This document shows positions 41,701 to 56,000 of a stretch of 64,000 bases of DNA, piece after piece. Source of the DNA: Chrysemys picta bellii (lineage: Eukaryota > Chordata > Testudines > Emydidae); the NCBI RefSeq assembly GCF_011386835.1, contig NC_088791.1, forward strand, positions 32,462,998 to 32,526,997, read 5' to 3'. A program made the translations under genes and the position numbers. Below the pieces are notes generated by a model. That model was not told the origin of the DNA, ran no database searches, and worked only from the letters and a program-made list of their open reading frames with translations. The stretch's first letter is position 1; every line of letters starts with the position of its first letter.

Positions 41701-44700
41701 GATGCTTTTGAGTTAATTAAATTGAGAACTGTTGAGTATAAAAATTCAATACTTTTGTCTACTAATATGTAAAAGGAAAAATGAATAGCTACATGCACTC
41801 TGTAAATTACAGAAACATTTCCATTTCCAATATGATAATGTATAATAGTTTTGTCCCACCAGTGGAAGACAGCACTACAGAAACTCTAACCTAACAGACA
41901 TTGCACTCAGGTGAGCACCAGAACTACCACTGTGAGTGGGTTCACCAGGGGCTAGGGGAGAATTCTTGCAACTTTTCCTCATGTATGTCAGTGACTGTTT
42001 CACACAGTGGCCCTATGATTTAAGAGGACCTGAAATTGAGCCTTAAGATTTGTAAAGTGCACAGACTGATATAAATTACTGAAAATATGAATGTATACAC
42101 TACACATATGTACCCCTTTACCAACTTCCCATCTTTATTTAGTAATAAAACATTAAGAAAAAAAGACTCCTTGCCTTTCCCCCCCTTATTTCTAACATTA
42201 AAAAACCAAAACAAAAAACCACACATACTTAACCAACTATTATATATAAGGATTTATATTTTAAGTTTGTTCTCCAGAAGAGTGTGTAACATAATTTAGA
42301 GGTTAACTTCCTTAATCATGTTCATTACATATATTTCTCAAAATCACTATTCAAAACCAAAAGTAAAATTATGACTCTTAACAGAACGTGTTTAATATAA
42401 AACCTTGCAAAATACAGGACAAGATACAATGTAAATTCACATACGGCAAACGGCTGTACAGTGGACAAAATGAATGCAAAAAGCAAACAACTCACATTTA
42501 TAACAAATAGACTATAAAGGATTGTACAAGAAATTAAAAAGTTTAATACTGTTTTAACATCAGTGAAGATCGTTTTTCCTGTCCGTTTTAAAAATAATAT
42601 CCCCAAATATGTACATTTAACAAATATCAGATGGTGACAAACTGATACGCTACAAAAGCTATTCAACTCCCCCCTTTTAACCTATTCCTCTTCCCAAAGT
42701 CTAACTGTGCCATAACAGGGGGGGGAGGGATAGCTCAGTGGTTTGAGCATTGGCCTGCTAAACCCAGACTTGTGAGTTCAATCCTTGAGTGGGCCACTTA
42801 GGGATCTGGGGCATAAATCAGTACTTGGTCCTGCTAGTGAAGGCGGGGCCAGGACTCAATGACCTCTGAGTCCTTTCCAGTTCTATGAGATAGGTATATC
42901 TCCATATGTTATAACCTAAACATTAGAGTTATGCTTTTTTCCTGCACCTTCTTTAGGTCACTAACACCATAAATAGATGAATGTTTTCAGATGAGCATAT
43001 ATCAAACCCAGAACACTTTACTCAGACAAAAAAACCGTTACTGAAGTCGATGGAAATTTTGCCCAAGCAAAAAGAGTTAAGTGAGAAAGCAATTCTGATT
43101 TTGTTCCTATAGATTTAATTGAGTTGCAAATTGATTCAAGTGTGTTTCTTCATTAATATTAATAGGATAAGCACGTGCAAATCTCTCAGCAGAGTGATTT
43201 ATATAAAGCACATAAGATATACAGTACCTTTGTTTTACTGACTAGACTATAAGACTAAATGAACAGGAGTGAGAGTTGGGTACATTTAACAATTAAAATA
43301 GTAAATAAGGAAATTTAATATTTATGTTCACTAAAAATACTAAATTTCAGAATTTTTCATTATTTACCATCAGTACACTTGGTGTTTTGTCTCTTATCAC
43401 TACTAATTTCAAATTTTAGACATTTAGTTGCAGGCAGTCATGTGACTGTCAACACAGAATAATTGTGTGCCTTACCTGAACAATTGTATGCCCACACTCA
43501 TCTGTAGTTCTGGAGACACCTCTGAGTATTATTACTATTAACTCCAGTATTGAAGAGGGAGCCCTCCCTCTAGCCCAGACCACATTTTGAATGGAGCCTT
43601 AGGGATCTCCTTTTTTGGGTCATTGATTTTCAAGTGCCAAAGACGCTCTTTAGATTAGTTTTTGCAGTTAAATCTACTTTGTCAGAGGACTTCACTTAGA
43701 GAAAGGTTTTGAACAATGCTTCTCACTAGCAGTGGTCAGAATTAGCTCCAAAAGGGTGTCTATCATAGTGAATTGGAATGGACCAGCACCTCAGATACGG
43801 AAGGAAGCTAGCAGTAGGGTTTCTGCAGGTCTTGTGACTATAGAGCATCAAGAAGAACATAATATGGACCTGTCTCTGGAATCTGTGGACCAGCTCCCCA
43901 ATGGTTCTATGCTTCTTGTGACAGAACCATTGAGAGAGAAGGAGAGGCTGTGTTTCTATCATACAAAAGGGATTTCAACACTTGCACAGTTGGCCAATGA
44001 TGAAAACAGATATAGAATATTGGGATCTTTTCACTGTACAGAATAAAGTGTATAGCCTCTATTCAGTGGGTTTCAACCGATAATGATGTCAGTTAGTGTT
44101 TGTTAGTACACATTTATAATTTTTCCTCACCATTCCCATTTATATTAGCATATGTAAGCCCCATAACACTAAACAAGAAAGCAGTTATATAATAATAATT
44201 TTATCATATACTTTAATTTTTGCTTCCTCCCCTTCATGTAAATTCCCTCTCCCACAAACAAGACATTGTAGCCATCACTATTTATGCTGGTCCACCAATA
44301 GCTTTAGGGAGCATTACTGTTCATATTTTATTCTACAGGCAGGGGAACTACAGAAAGTTACTACATTAATAAATAAAGTAAACTGAAAGTTAACCCTTTT
44401 TTGTTCTTACCAGCAGGGATTATGCCAATCCTTATATTGCACTGGACTAACGGTGCTTTGGGATTATTTTGATCTATGCCAGAATCCTTCTGTATTCTTC
44501 CAATTAGACCATGCATCACTTCACTGAACATTCCGTCCCCACCAACACAAACAATACTGCCAGAAAACACAAGTTAGAATGCATGCTAACAGTCAATAAA
44601 CACATTAAATGTTCCAATTAGCGCAGACACCACTTACGGTCATCACTTTGTTCTCCCTATTCACCTTTATGATTTATAAAAAAAGGGACACAGTCAACTT

Positions 44701-47700
44701 AAAACATTATATTTAAAACAAAACAACAACAAAAGATAGCTGCAGAAACTACAGGAGTCCCCCTGCCTCATTTTTTAACTTTACAACAATTTTCTCCTGT
44801 TTTTTAAATGTGTTTTTTCTTTCCCCTGTTGCTTTGTGAACACAGACACAAACATTAGTGGAAACTAACTATACAAGTAAAACACAAACAGACTGTACAC
44901 AAAGAGCCCTCAAATACAAAATTAAACAAAGTAAAAATTCCTCCCCTTTTTTAGTTGCTATGTTTATAAATAATTTGTAAATTAACATATGCAGTTTCAG
45001 ATAGAAGTATGATATTTGTATCCTTTAATATGCAATATAATTCCATTTAATCTGTTTTTTCTGTTAATTTTTATCAACTTTACTTAATATACTACATCAC
45101 ACACAATTACTATCAAAAGACATACTTTGAATCCTGAACTGAACATTTATACATTTTAAAACCTTACAGTATATGTTTATAAAATGGTAGACAATTGGAG
45201 GCTCAAGTCTCAAAAGTACGAAGGCTTACATACTAACTAAAAAGTGATTTATCCTTCCTAAAGTGGCTGAATCCTGAAACCTTAAATTGTCTTGTTACAC
45301 AAAAGCATAAAAGAGAGTTGGATATATCAAGATTACAATTCTACAATCTGACAACAAGTAGTTTTACATGTCTTCAGAAGCAAGAGTTTGTTTTGCAAAA
45401 TTAATCTGGTTTAGCTGCAGTAGCAAGTATAGTTAAAGCTCAGGACGGATAGACTCAAAGTCTGTAACCAAGAGAGGCACCAGAAACAAAGCATTACATG
45501 ATGGTAAATAATATCTGGTCTGTGCATAAATATTAACAAAATGCACTCCCTTAAAAATCTTAAAAGGGCACAGAAAGTTAATTTAAAAAAAATATCTTCC
45601 AATGGGATGCACTATGAGAATGAGCCTAGTCAAACCTTCAGAAAATTGTGTACTAAGTCCCCAACATACACATACAAGCATCAGAAAGTAATATATGAAA
45701 ACAAGTGGATTAGTACAATTACTCTCTAGTTTGTTCAGTGTGTACTCTGACGTGCAGCACCTATTTCTATTTTGCATCCACTTCTCATGCAGAATACTCC
45801 TATTGCACATTCTTCACCATATGTATGAAACAGACCAGTATGGGGAATAGGCACTCTCAGTACAGATCAGAATAGAATTTGTCCTCACCATCATTCAACG
45901 CATATAGGCTATTATATACTTTTTCCATGTTATTTGTTGACCACTTAAGTATTTCAATTCTGTCGTCACTGAACTGCTGCATTGTCAAACTGATCAAACT
46001 CTTGGCACAGAGTAGAAAAATAAGCAGTTAAGAGAAACACCTATGTAGACAATCCACAAGTGACATTTATCCTTTGAGAGAACCCTATTTTGACTCCAGT
46101 ACTGGAGTCACAGTCCTATAAATATATGTTAGCTTCTGCTCAATACTTGCTCTCTATGCCAAACACCTTGTTTTAAAAGTAAAAGAAAGATACAGTTTCT
46201 CAGTTGTATATTATTGAGTTACATTATACCTCAACAGAGAAGGCAGTTGCCAGTTTCTCACCTCCTTAAGTATATTCTATACCCAATCAGACCCTTGACA
46301 AATTCCTGCCCCAAATCTAGATTGTATCTATAACGCTGTAGAATTGGTTTGGGATTAATGTAGGACTGATATAAAGATAATATTATCCCACTCTCCACTA
46401 ACAGCAAGTACAAATTCAATATTGCCAGGATGAAACAGATGCCTATCCCTTCTGAAGGATAATCTCCATGGACAATATAATAGAGACCAAGAAATTCCTG
46501 GTATATTACTTTGACTCAAACTGGAAGTGAATACCAGAATATCAACGTACAAAAAAAATGGAGTTTAGTGAAGAGTTCCATCGTTTTAACTAAATTCTTA
46601 TGAATTGGCATCCTGGGGCCTGGCTATTATGGAGAGAAGTGGTAGCACTGACAATTTTTATGCTGAAGTATCTAATGAATAGATATCTTAGACATAGATA
46701 GAAAAAAATCCTTTCAACCCTAACTGGAGAAAATGTGAAATAGCTAAACAAATATTTGTGGCAGTCACGTATGCAGTGGGAACCAGAAAGGGTCAGAAGT
46801 GCAATCAGCTTGATAACGGTCACACTTTCTTCTAAAGATCAGACCTTCACTGTATCTGAATTATACACTGAATTACCGTAAGACAACTATTTTTGCCTCT
46901 TTTTAATCTTTTCTTTTAGATTTTTCAGTTCAGATTTTTCTCTCAGCCAGATCAAAGAAGTTCCAATTAAAAAAAATCTAATGTTCTATCAAGTTAGAGA
47001 GATCAAATGAGATATTCAGGAATAATAAAGACTACACGCACAGATATCTGGCTCTTTCTTAAGGAAGACTTTGAACAAAATATTGGGAGTGATTTTCTAT
47101 AAGGATAGGTCTTATGCTGCATTAGGAGCTACGATATTTGGTCACTGCTACTCCCTCACGTTTTCAGGGAGGGTGTGAACACCCAGCAATCCTCATAGTG
47201 AGTTATTTACAACATATACTAGACTACATTTTCAGAGGGTCAGTTTCCCTTTATACAGGTATATAGATTTATCCCCACAACTGGTTTACAAACATGAAAA
47301 CAGCACTTCAACCCACCTGTAAATTCACCTCTTTATTTTGGAGCTATTTGAAACCTATTTTCAAACATCCACTCCATAACTTCTCCAAAAAACACAATTC
47401 CCCTAAACTTAACAGGCCTCATTTTATCCTAGAGCAGAATTTTTCTGGGAACTCAAAAAGGAGTTTAAAAATGTGTGGTGTTGAAATTTTTTTCCTGTTG
47501 CCATCATAAAAATTATTAAATATTTTGGTTTCTCTCTCCAAAATGGCTTTGCCTAGAAAGTCCAGGTTTTGTTTTATTTTTCTGGGCTTCCTCAAAAGAA
47601 ATATATTCGTATTCTGATGGAGTGATGACTGGTAGTAGTAGCGGAGTTTAAAAGTATATTGTGCTTGTGATAGGATGCATATAGCTCACACTAACATGTG

Positions 47701-50700
47701 GGATGTTGAAGTGGAAGAGAGGGACAGGAAAAGCAGAGTCTTTTATCCATGTTAAACTTTACAGGGGAAATTTTCAGAAGTGCCTAAGGGATTGAGGATT
47801 TGTATTTTAAACTATCCTCCTTAATGCTTTCCTTTTCTAGATATAGAACTTAAAAGGCTAAAAGTTTGTGATATAACAACTTTTGGCTAAAAGACTATGT
47901 TCTTTAGTACTGGAAATCAAAATCCAGTCCAATGATTGGCAAACCGATATGGCAGTGATGGAAAGGTTCTCCAACCATAATAAAAATGAGGATAAGTTCA
48001 TTGACATATGGGTAGACCTTATAGAAATAGTGAAATACGTTGGTGAGTCACGTTATGACTCCTCCTTCCCTTCTTCTCTATATTGTTTCTTTCCCTCAGT
48101 CTCCTCTATTTTTATTACCTTTTGTATCATTTGTATTTAATTGTGTGTGTAAAAGTTAATGATTGGTCGTCTGATCCTCTGTATGGTAACTTTCACTGCA
48201 GTGTTTGGGTCATTTTAAATTGTAATGCTTTTATTTTCAATAAAAATGGGGGGGGGGAGAAGACTAGAAATGGTTACTTACTGTAACTGTGGTTCTTTGA
48301 GATGTGATGCAGACATGTATTCCACTTAGGTGTGTGCACACCCAGTGTGTCAGAGCCAAAGACTTTTGCCTAGCAGTACCCGTAAAGGGGCAGTGCATGT
48401 GCCTCCCCTCCCCCACCGGTATATGAGGCAGCACTGCCCCGATTCCCTCCCCCCCAATTCCTTCATACTGAAAACCGATGAGATAAGACTCCAAGGAAGA
48501 GGGGATGGAGGGTGAGTCAGGAAATGCATGTCTGCATCACATCTCAAAGAACCACAGTTACAGTAAGGAACCATTTCTTCAAGTAGATGCAGATGAGTAT
48601 TCCACTTAGGTGACTCATGAACAGTACACCAAACCGGAGGCGGGGCTCGCAGTCTACTGCAATAGGGATCACAGGACTGCTCTTCCAAGACCTGCATCCA
48701 GGAAGATGGAAGATGCAGTAATAGCATAATGATCCATAAATGTATGTATGGACAACCATGTGGCTTTCCTGCAAACATCCAGTATAGAAATGTCACTATC
48801 AACATCGCTTGTGCACTCATGGAGTGAGCCCGTATCTGCTGAAGACGTGCAGTGAAAGATCTCTCTCATGCAGCCTTGATACAGGATGTTATCCATCTAG
48901 AGATGTCCTGTGCAGAGATCGCTTGTCCCTTCATGTGGTACGCATATGACACGAACAGGCGAGGTAAAACATGCTACAGTTAGTCCTGTCTAGATAAAAG
49001 GATAGACATTGCCAGATATCAAATATGGAGATGCTGATCTCCTGGGGAAGACTGCAGCTTAGGGAAAAACACAGGTAAATTCAGATGAAACAAAGACCAC
49101 CTCGGATAAAAACCTTGGGTGTGGTCGCAGCGTTACCTTCTCCTTGGAGAATTGTGTGAAAAGCGACTTGGCCATGAGGGCCTGCAACTCGCACACCCTC
49201 CTTTCCAAAGGGATGGCTATCAGAAATGTGGTTTTCTCAGACAGAACAAGAGAGGATGCAAGGGGCTTGAACAGAGGGCCCATCAGAGCCACCAGAACCG
49301 TGTTTAGGTCCCACAATGGACAGGTTCTCAGACCAGAGGATGTAAGTGGACACACCCCTTTAGAAATCTCGTCACCATAGTATTAGAAAAAAAACTGACT
49401 TCCCTTGAATCGGGGGATAAAATACTGATATTGCTGCCAAATGCTCTCTCGGTGAACTGAGCACAAGGCCCGATTTCTGAAGATGTAACAGGTATTCCAA
49501 GATGTACTGGATGGAGGCCTCTGTCAGGTGGGTCCCACGGACCAAGGGCCACACAAAGAACCTGTTTCATTTCACTAAGTAGGCCATCCTAGTGGAGGAC
49601 TTTCCACTGTTGAGTAAGACTTGTTAGACAGCCTCCAAGCACTGCTCTAACTTTTCATTTACCCATGCAACAGCAGGGAGATGCAGGAGCTGACTGCAGG
49701 ATGGAGGGTATGGCTCTGGTTCTAAGTGAGCAAGTTAGAATGGAGAAGAAACAATATGGGAGGTTGAACTGACAGAGCAAAAAGATCTGAGAACCAGCAC
49801 TCTCTTGGCCATGTTGGCATGAGGATGAGCTTGGTCTGATGCCCTAGGAGCTTTGGAATGACCAGAACAGGTGGAAAGGTGTACAGGAGAGTTGACTGCC
49901 AGCTGCAGCAGACGGCATCAGAGAGGGAGCCCTAACTAAGGCCCACTCGAGAGCAGAATAGTCCACACTTCGGTTTTCTCTCATTGCAAACAGCTTGATC
50001 GCAGGGATGCCTTATGTTGCAAAGATGACCTGGAGAACACTCTTTGTCAGGGACCACTTGTGGCTCAGGGAAAAAACCTTGCTGAGATGGTTCGTGAGAT
50101 GATTTTGCATCTCCAACAAATGGACTGCTACCCAAATGATGTCTTCTTCGATGCAAAATTGCCACAGGTTGATCACCTCCAGGCAGAATAACCTGGAATG
50201 TGCCCCCTCACACCCTCTGCTTGTTCACATAGTACATTGCGGTGGTATTGTCAGTGAGTACATGAACCACTGAGTGTCTGATGTGGTCACCAGGACATGA
50301 ATTGTGGAGGGCCTGAAGTTCCAACATGTTGATATGGAGTGAGGCTTCTTGTTCCGACCACAGGCCCTGCACCCTCGACAAGTCCAGATGTGCCCCCCCA
50401 AAACCAGAAGGGAACCGTCGGTAACCACTAACTCGGTCGGAGAGGGCCAAGCTAAGGCGACTCCTTGGCACACATTGCATGGGGATTCCCACCAGAGCAA
50501 AGCATATAAGACTAGCAGAGGAAGGTGAACCAGCCTGTCCAGAGAATGGGCAGCAGGGCAATAAACCATCCTAAGCCACATCTGAAGAGGGCGAAGGCAG
50601 AACCTGATGCATTGGACCACCTGAGTGCAAGCGGACTTGTGGCCCTACGGGCTCAGATGCACACTTCAATCTTGTCTGAGAACAAGACTCGGCCATCAAA

Positions 50701-53009
50701 GGGCAAGTCCTTCATGGCTTGCTGGACATCCACAGTGATCCCAGAGTTTTGCAACCAGGAAGCCTGCATAATGGTTACTACCGAGGCCATTGCCCTGGCT
50801 GAGGTATCGGCAATGTCAAGAGCGGACGGTGGGAATGTTTTAGCCACCAAGCAACTTTCTACAACAAGCGCCCTGTACTCCTCACATAAGGCCTCGGGCA
50901 ACTGATCCTCAAATTTAGCCATGGCTGACCAATTGAGGAAAACATACTTGGCCAGCAAAGCTTGTTGATTTTCTATCCTCGCCTGTAAGGTTAATGAGGT
51001 ATAGATGATCCTGCCCAGAAGGTCCAACAGCTTGGAGTCTCTGTCCTTAGGGGTAGACTTGAACCTACCCTGCTGGGCCCTGTTTATGGCTATTATGATC
51101 AAGGAGTTTGGGGCCAGGTGGGAATAGAGCCCCTCAAATCTCTGCATGGGAACCAAGTAGCATTTTTCCATGTGTTTGACCACCAGCAGCACCGAGACCA
51201 GTATATTTCACAGGGCTCTTGCTGACTCAAGGAGTGCATGATTGATTGGGAGGGTCATTCTCCTGGGGATGGTGGGCTGCAAAATGTCCACCAGTTTGTG
51301 CCTGTTTTCTTGGAGGAACTCTACATGGATGCCCAAGGATACGGCTACGCAGTCTAAGAGGGTCCTTGTACACCTTAAAATCCTCTGGAGAAGGAGAAGA
51401 TGAACCAGACAGCTCAGCATCATCCTCAGCAATGAGGACTAAGGGAGGGAGGATTCAATCGCCACATGGAGGAAGACTGCTAATGCCCAGGCTTGTGGTT
51501 GATCCAAAGCCACCACTGTCAACCTGGTAGGTGACTTTGGCTTTGAATGGTATGAAGAACAGGATCTCCATGAACGAGGAGCATCCCACTGAGTCCAAGG
51601 CAACTGAAATGGGTAGGGCATTGGTGGCCAATAAGGGGCTGAGACAAGTACCTCCATCCTGGCCACAGGGCACACGCCAGCCCTGGGAGCCATACTGGTC
51701 CATTGGCAGCCCCCTTGAGTTAATCAGGTGACGAGTGGGAGGATGACGACTCCGACTCTGAATCAGAGCCCCGGGATCTCTGCAACATTGGAGGAGCGAC
51801 GTCAAAGGGAACCAATCGGCAGTCTGATTCATCCATTGCCTAGAACGTGGCAGAAATTGGCACTCCTGACGTGGCAGTACTGAGCATGCTGATGGCACAG
51901 GTAGTGTCGGTCCAAACATAGGCACAGATTCCATGGGTGCTCCGGGGCTCAAGCACCCACAGAAAAAAAAATAGTGGGTGCTCAGCACACAGGAGCCAGA
52001 GTTTGAATGTGGAATGTGAGGAGTTCTGTGATGCTTCAACTTCTGCTCTTGGGGAAGGGAGTTTATAAACAGAGGCAGGGTGATTAAGATAACAAAAGAC
52101 TTGTCATTAAATTAAATTAAGGATCTTTAGATGACCCTGAAAGCATTATCAGGCACTCCAGTTAAAAGATAGAAAACAAAGGGTGGGAATAAATGGTACA
52201 TTTTCAGAATGGAGAAAAGTAAATAGTGGTGTCCTACAGGGGCTTATATTGGGCCCAGTGCTGTTCAACATATTCATAAATAATCTGCAAAAAGGGGTAA
52301 ACAGTGAGGTGGTAAAGTTTGCAGATGATACAAAATTACTTAAGATCATTAAGTCCAAAGCAGACTGCAAAGAGTTACAAAGGGATCACATAAACCTGGG
52401 TGACTTGGCAACAAATGGAATTTCATCTGCCATTTTTAAATGAAAAATAATGCACATGGCAAAACTTAATCCCAACTATACATACAAAATGATGGTGCCT
52501 AAATTAGCTGTTAACCATCGAGAGAGATCTTGGAGTCATTTGCAGTACTCTGGAAGCATTATGTTTCCAGAGTACTGCAAATTTATAAGAATCCTTGTCA
52601 CCGTGCCTGTATCATCCTGAACTCATTCTCCAGCTTCAGAAGATTTAAAAATTATCTCCAGTCATCAATGGGACAGCCGCAACTGAATAATGTAGCTGTC
52701 CTTAACGTGCATCAAGACAATACCAGGGAACTAGATGTAAATAAGATTGCTGACAGTTTCATACAGAAAGCTACAGTGAGACATAATGTCTTTAAACTGG
52801 GACGTTAGTAAGACAGCTTGTAGGTGATCACAATGATTTTAATATACTGTAATTCATAACGTATGTATGTAGTTCATAATAATTTAATTATTAAAATAGT
52901 AAAGATATCAATGATAGACACATTCAATAACTAGAATATGAAAGAAGTGTATAAATATGCTGAAAAATAACCTCTCCCCAAAACTGGCAGAGTGCCCCCT
53001 TCCACTCCC

Positions 53010-53044
<35 letters not shown>

Positions 53045-56000
53045 CTCTTCAAAAGTATCCACCAGCAAAAACAAAAGTCAGCGCCTATAGGTCCAAGTGC
53101 AAACAGCGGTACCAGAGTGAATCGACATCAAGGGTGGTGAAAGCCGCCAATGGAGAATCTGCAGAGTTGAATGCAGTAGGGCCGAAGACAGTCCTGTTGC
53201 AGAGGTCCCCTGTACCGATTCTGGTACCAGCTCCATCCTCACCATGGGGAGGGGAGCGTCTGATGCCTGCCAACAGACATGAGGGTTCAGCAGTTCGCTC
53301 CACCGGAGGGGCTATACTTGGCACAGCCCTGGGAATGTCCTGGACCAACAGGGAGGTCTGGACCAAAAGGAAGAGGAGTCTGTGGCTGCCTTATATGCTG
53401 ACGACATGGACATAGTTGGTACCAGCATCTTCCTTGTCAGTACTGGACTCAACGGATACCTGGAGTTTGAACCAGAGTCGATGGTACAGGGTTTCTGCCC
53501 TTCCCACTTAATACCGGGGAAGGGTCAGAAGTACCCATGCAATTCTGTGCGCCAGAACCAGTGCCAGTCCAGTCCATGCTTTTCCTGCGGGAGGCAGAGG
53601 AGCTGCCCCACGACCTGAGACAGTCATGATTGGTCTTATGAGACCTCGTCCTCAGTGGTGACGACAGAACAGCTCCTCTGACTCTTCGGAGAGGCGCTTG
53701 TCCCGCAATGAGAAGCGGCAATGCTCTCCAAACCCAAGGGCAATCTTTGGCTCGAGGAGGGCCTCAGTACCGGATCAGGCTGCCTGGCCTGTACTAGTAG
53801 GTGCTGCATGAGGTGAAGGTCCCGTGCCACCTGAGTCCACTTCTTGAATGATCTACAGATTGAACAACACTCTTCAAGTTGGGCCTATGTGTGATTGAAC
53901 AACACTCAAGTTGGGCCTATGTATGGAACTAACTATTGGGGGATCACCCCTCCATACAAAGGACAATGTTTAAACCCCGGTGAGGGAATCACTGGGAACA
54001 CTATCTACTGACTACTAACTAAATAAATACAGTAAACTAGGCTAAGACTAAATGTGAGACTACAACTACACAGAGCTCCGACTCCACTACAGGCAGTGAG
54101 AAGGAACTGAGGGAGGTCAGGGCGCCGCCTCATATAGCCAACGAAGTGGCCACAACCACAAGGCATTAACGCATCCTCTCTACAGGTTCTGCTAAGCAAA
54201 AGTGTCTGGAATGCACATCTGCATCTACTTGAAGAGAAACTTTTAGTGCCCATTTAAAAAGCAAAACTGGACAATAAAAAAATGCTGCTGTTTTTGAAAA
54301 GAGCAACATAAGGACAAGTTTCAGTGGAGTACTGCCAATATTCAATATTAATGTTCTTTACAATGTTCTTGCATGGTCTGAATACATTTCCATTAAAACT
54401 ATAATATCAAATATTCCATATTTCATACCAAACAGATCATTCCAATTCTATTTAAAAATATATTTTAATTTCCCCAACACACCACACTATAAGAAAACAT
54501 AGAACTCTAATACAATTGAATATCATCCCTTTTGAATTCTATACATTCAATACAAAGTCAACAGCAGTGTTCCCTCTAAGTTTTCCCACCCATGTGCAGA
54601 ATCAATTTTGTTATGTGCACCAATATGGAGGTGATATGTGACACATCACTTCATATTGGTGCACATGAATTTTATGTGGTGGGGTGGGGCCGAGGGCTCA
54701 GGCTGGCGGTGCAGGCTCTGGGGTGGGGCAGAGGATTGGGGGGGTGAGGGCTCCGACTGGGGGTGCGGGCTCTGGGGTGGGGGGGGGGAGATGAGGGGTT
54801 TCAGGTGCAGTGGGGCTCCGGTGGGAAGAGAGGACTCCCCCAAGCTCTCTCCCCCGCTCAGAGCAGCACCTGGGCTGAGGGGAAGAGGAGCCTCTCCCCC
54901 AGCCGTGGCAGATCCAGACCGGGCATCTGTCCTCTGCTCCCAGCAGGTCCAAGGCTGGGCTGGGTCGGGGCCAGAGGAGGGGTGCCGCAGCAGGTCCAGG
55001 GCTTGGGGACAGGCATCTCTCCCCGCTGCAGCCCTGAGCGCCTGAGCAGTGCTTAACAGGCAGCTGCATGGCGCGCAGCATAGAGGGAATTTAGGCCACC
55101 AGCATAATAACAACATCCAAAAGCATAATTCCCAACTACAGAACAAGTCAGGGGGCAAAACTGAAATGGAGTGGTGTCAAGTGAGGTGTACCTACTGGTA
55201 AAGGATTACATGGCAATGGGGGAAAAGTGACTGGACCCTGTAATTCTTCACTGCCAGACTTTTTAAAAGTTTTAGCTTTTAAAACAAAGTACAGAAATTT
55301 GGAATGAAGTATAATATTGAGTGGTGGTTGAACTCTACTGAAACGTTCTAATGAATGTATCTGGTTTTAGGCCCTGATTCACAAAAAACTTAAGCAAGTT
55401 CTAATTGAGTTGGGGCCTTAATTTAAGTGTTTTAGTATGTTTATTTGGTACATAAAACTATAGACTAACTTAGCATATAAAGTTCATGTAAGTGTAAGAG
55501 GGGATTACTTACCTGTAACTGGAGGTTCTTCAAGATGTGTGGTTCCTATCTGCATTCCACTGCGGATTTATGTATGTGCACCACGTTTCCGGAGCCAGAG
55601 AATTTGAAAGTAGCATCCATTGGTCTGCGTATGCACCCTGGCTCACACCTCATGCCTCCGACTCAGTTGATAAAGAACAAGGCGGACTGACCACCTCTCC
55701 AGTTCCTTTTCCACCGCAAATAATAGAAGACCCGAAGCAAAGGGAAAGGAGGACTGGTAGTTGAATACAGCTAGGGACCATACATTTTGAAGAATATTCA
55801 GTTACATGTAACTAACCACTTCTTCTCTGAGTGATGGCCCCTATTGTATTCCACTGTAGCTGACTGACAAGCATTACCTAAGGAAGAGGAGGGTGTGGAC
55901 AGTAAGGTTGAGCAGAGATCCGCCATCCCAAACGAGGCATCAGCAGCAACCTTCATGGAAAAGAGGGACATGGAACAAGTAGCTAAAGGCTCAAAGTGGG

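Larger units (their letters stand above)
33150..44410 (-). other. CERK: CERK intron 6
   Basis: 11.3 kb. Holds a MITE (33682-33890), two LTR-like remnants (34276-35400, 37800-38560), a SINE (42725-42901), 12-15 base G runs, and an unassigned 104-codon frame (43732-44046). 35400-37800 and 38560-42700 show nothing I can assign. Confidence 0.85.
48275..54240 (-). mobile_element. DIRS-type retrotransposon, copy B (with nested insertions)
   Basis: Longest DIRS copy. Left end at about 48278; the right end, reverse-complemented, reads CTCTTCAAGTAGATGCAGAT from about 54240. On the minus strand, 5' to 3': Gag N-terminus (about 53890-53080), an insertion (about 51930-53050), Gag C-terminal part (51900-50650), RNase H (50561-50208) and tyrosine recombinase (49600-48780). 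The reverse transcriptase between Gag and RNase H is missing. An internal complementary region lies at 48527-48620. Many frame breaks. Confidence 0.8.

Noticed and set aside
48350..48820. 156-codon minus-strand frame
   Set aside because: It covers the DIRS internal complementary region and part of the recombinase out of its main frame.
50525..50905. 126-codon plus-strand frame
   Set aside because: It is antisense to the DIRS Gag and RNase H segments, which have the recognisable domains.
54638..55158. Overlapping 135-170 codon frames on both strands
   Set aside because: They arise from the GC-rich repeat, where stop codons are rare; composition is low-complexity and both strands are open together.
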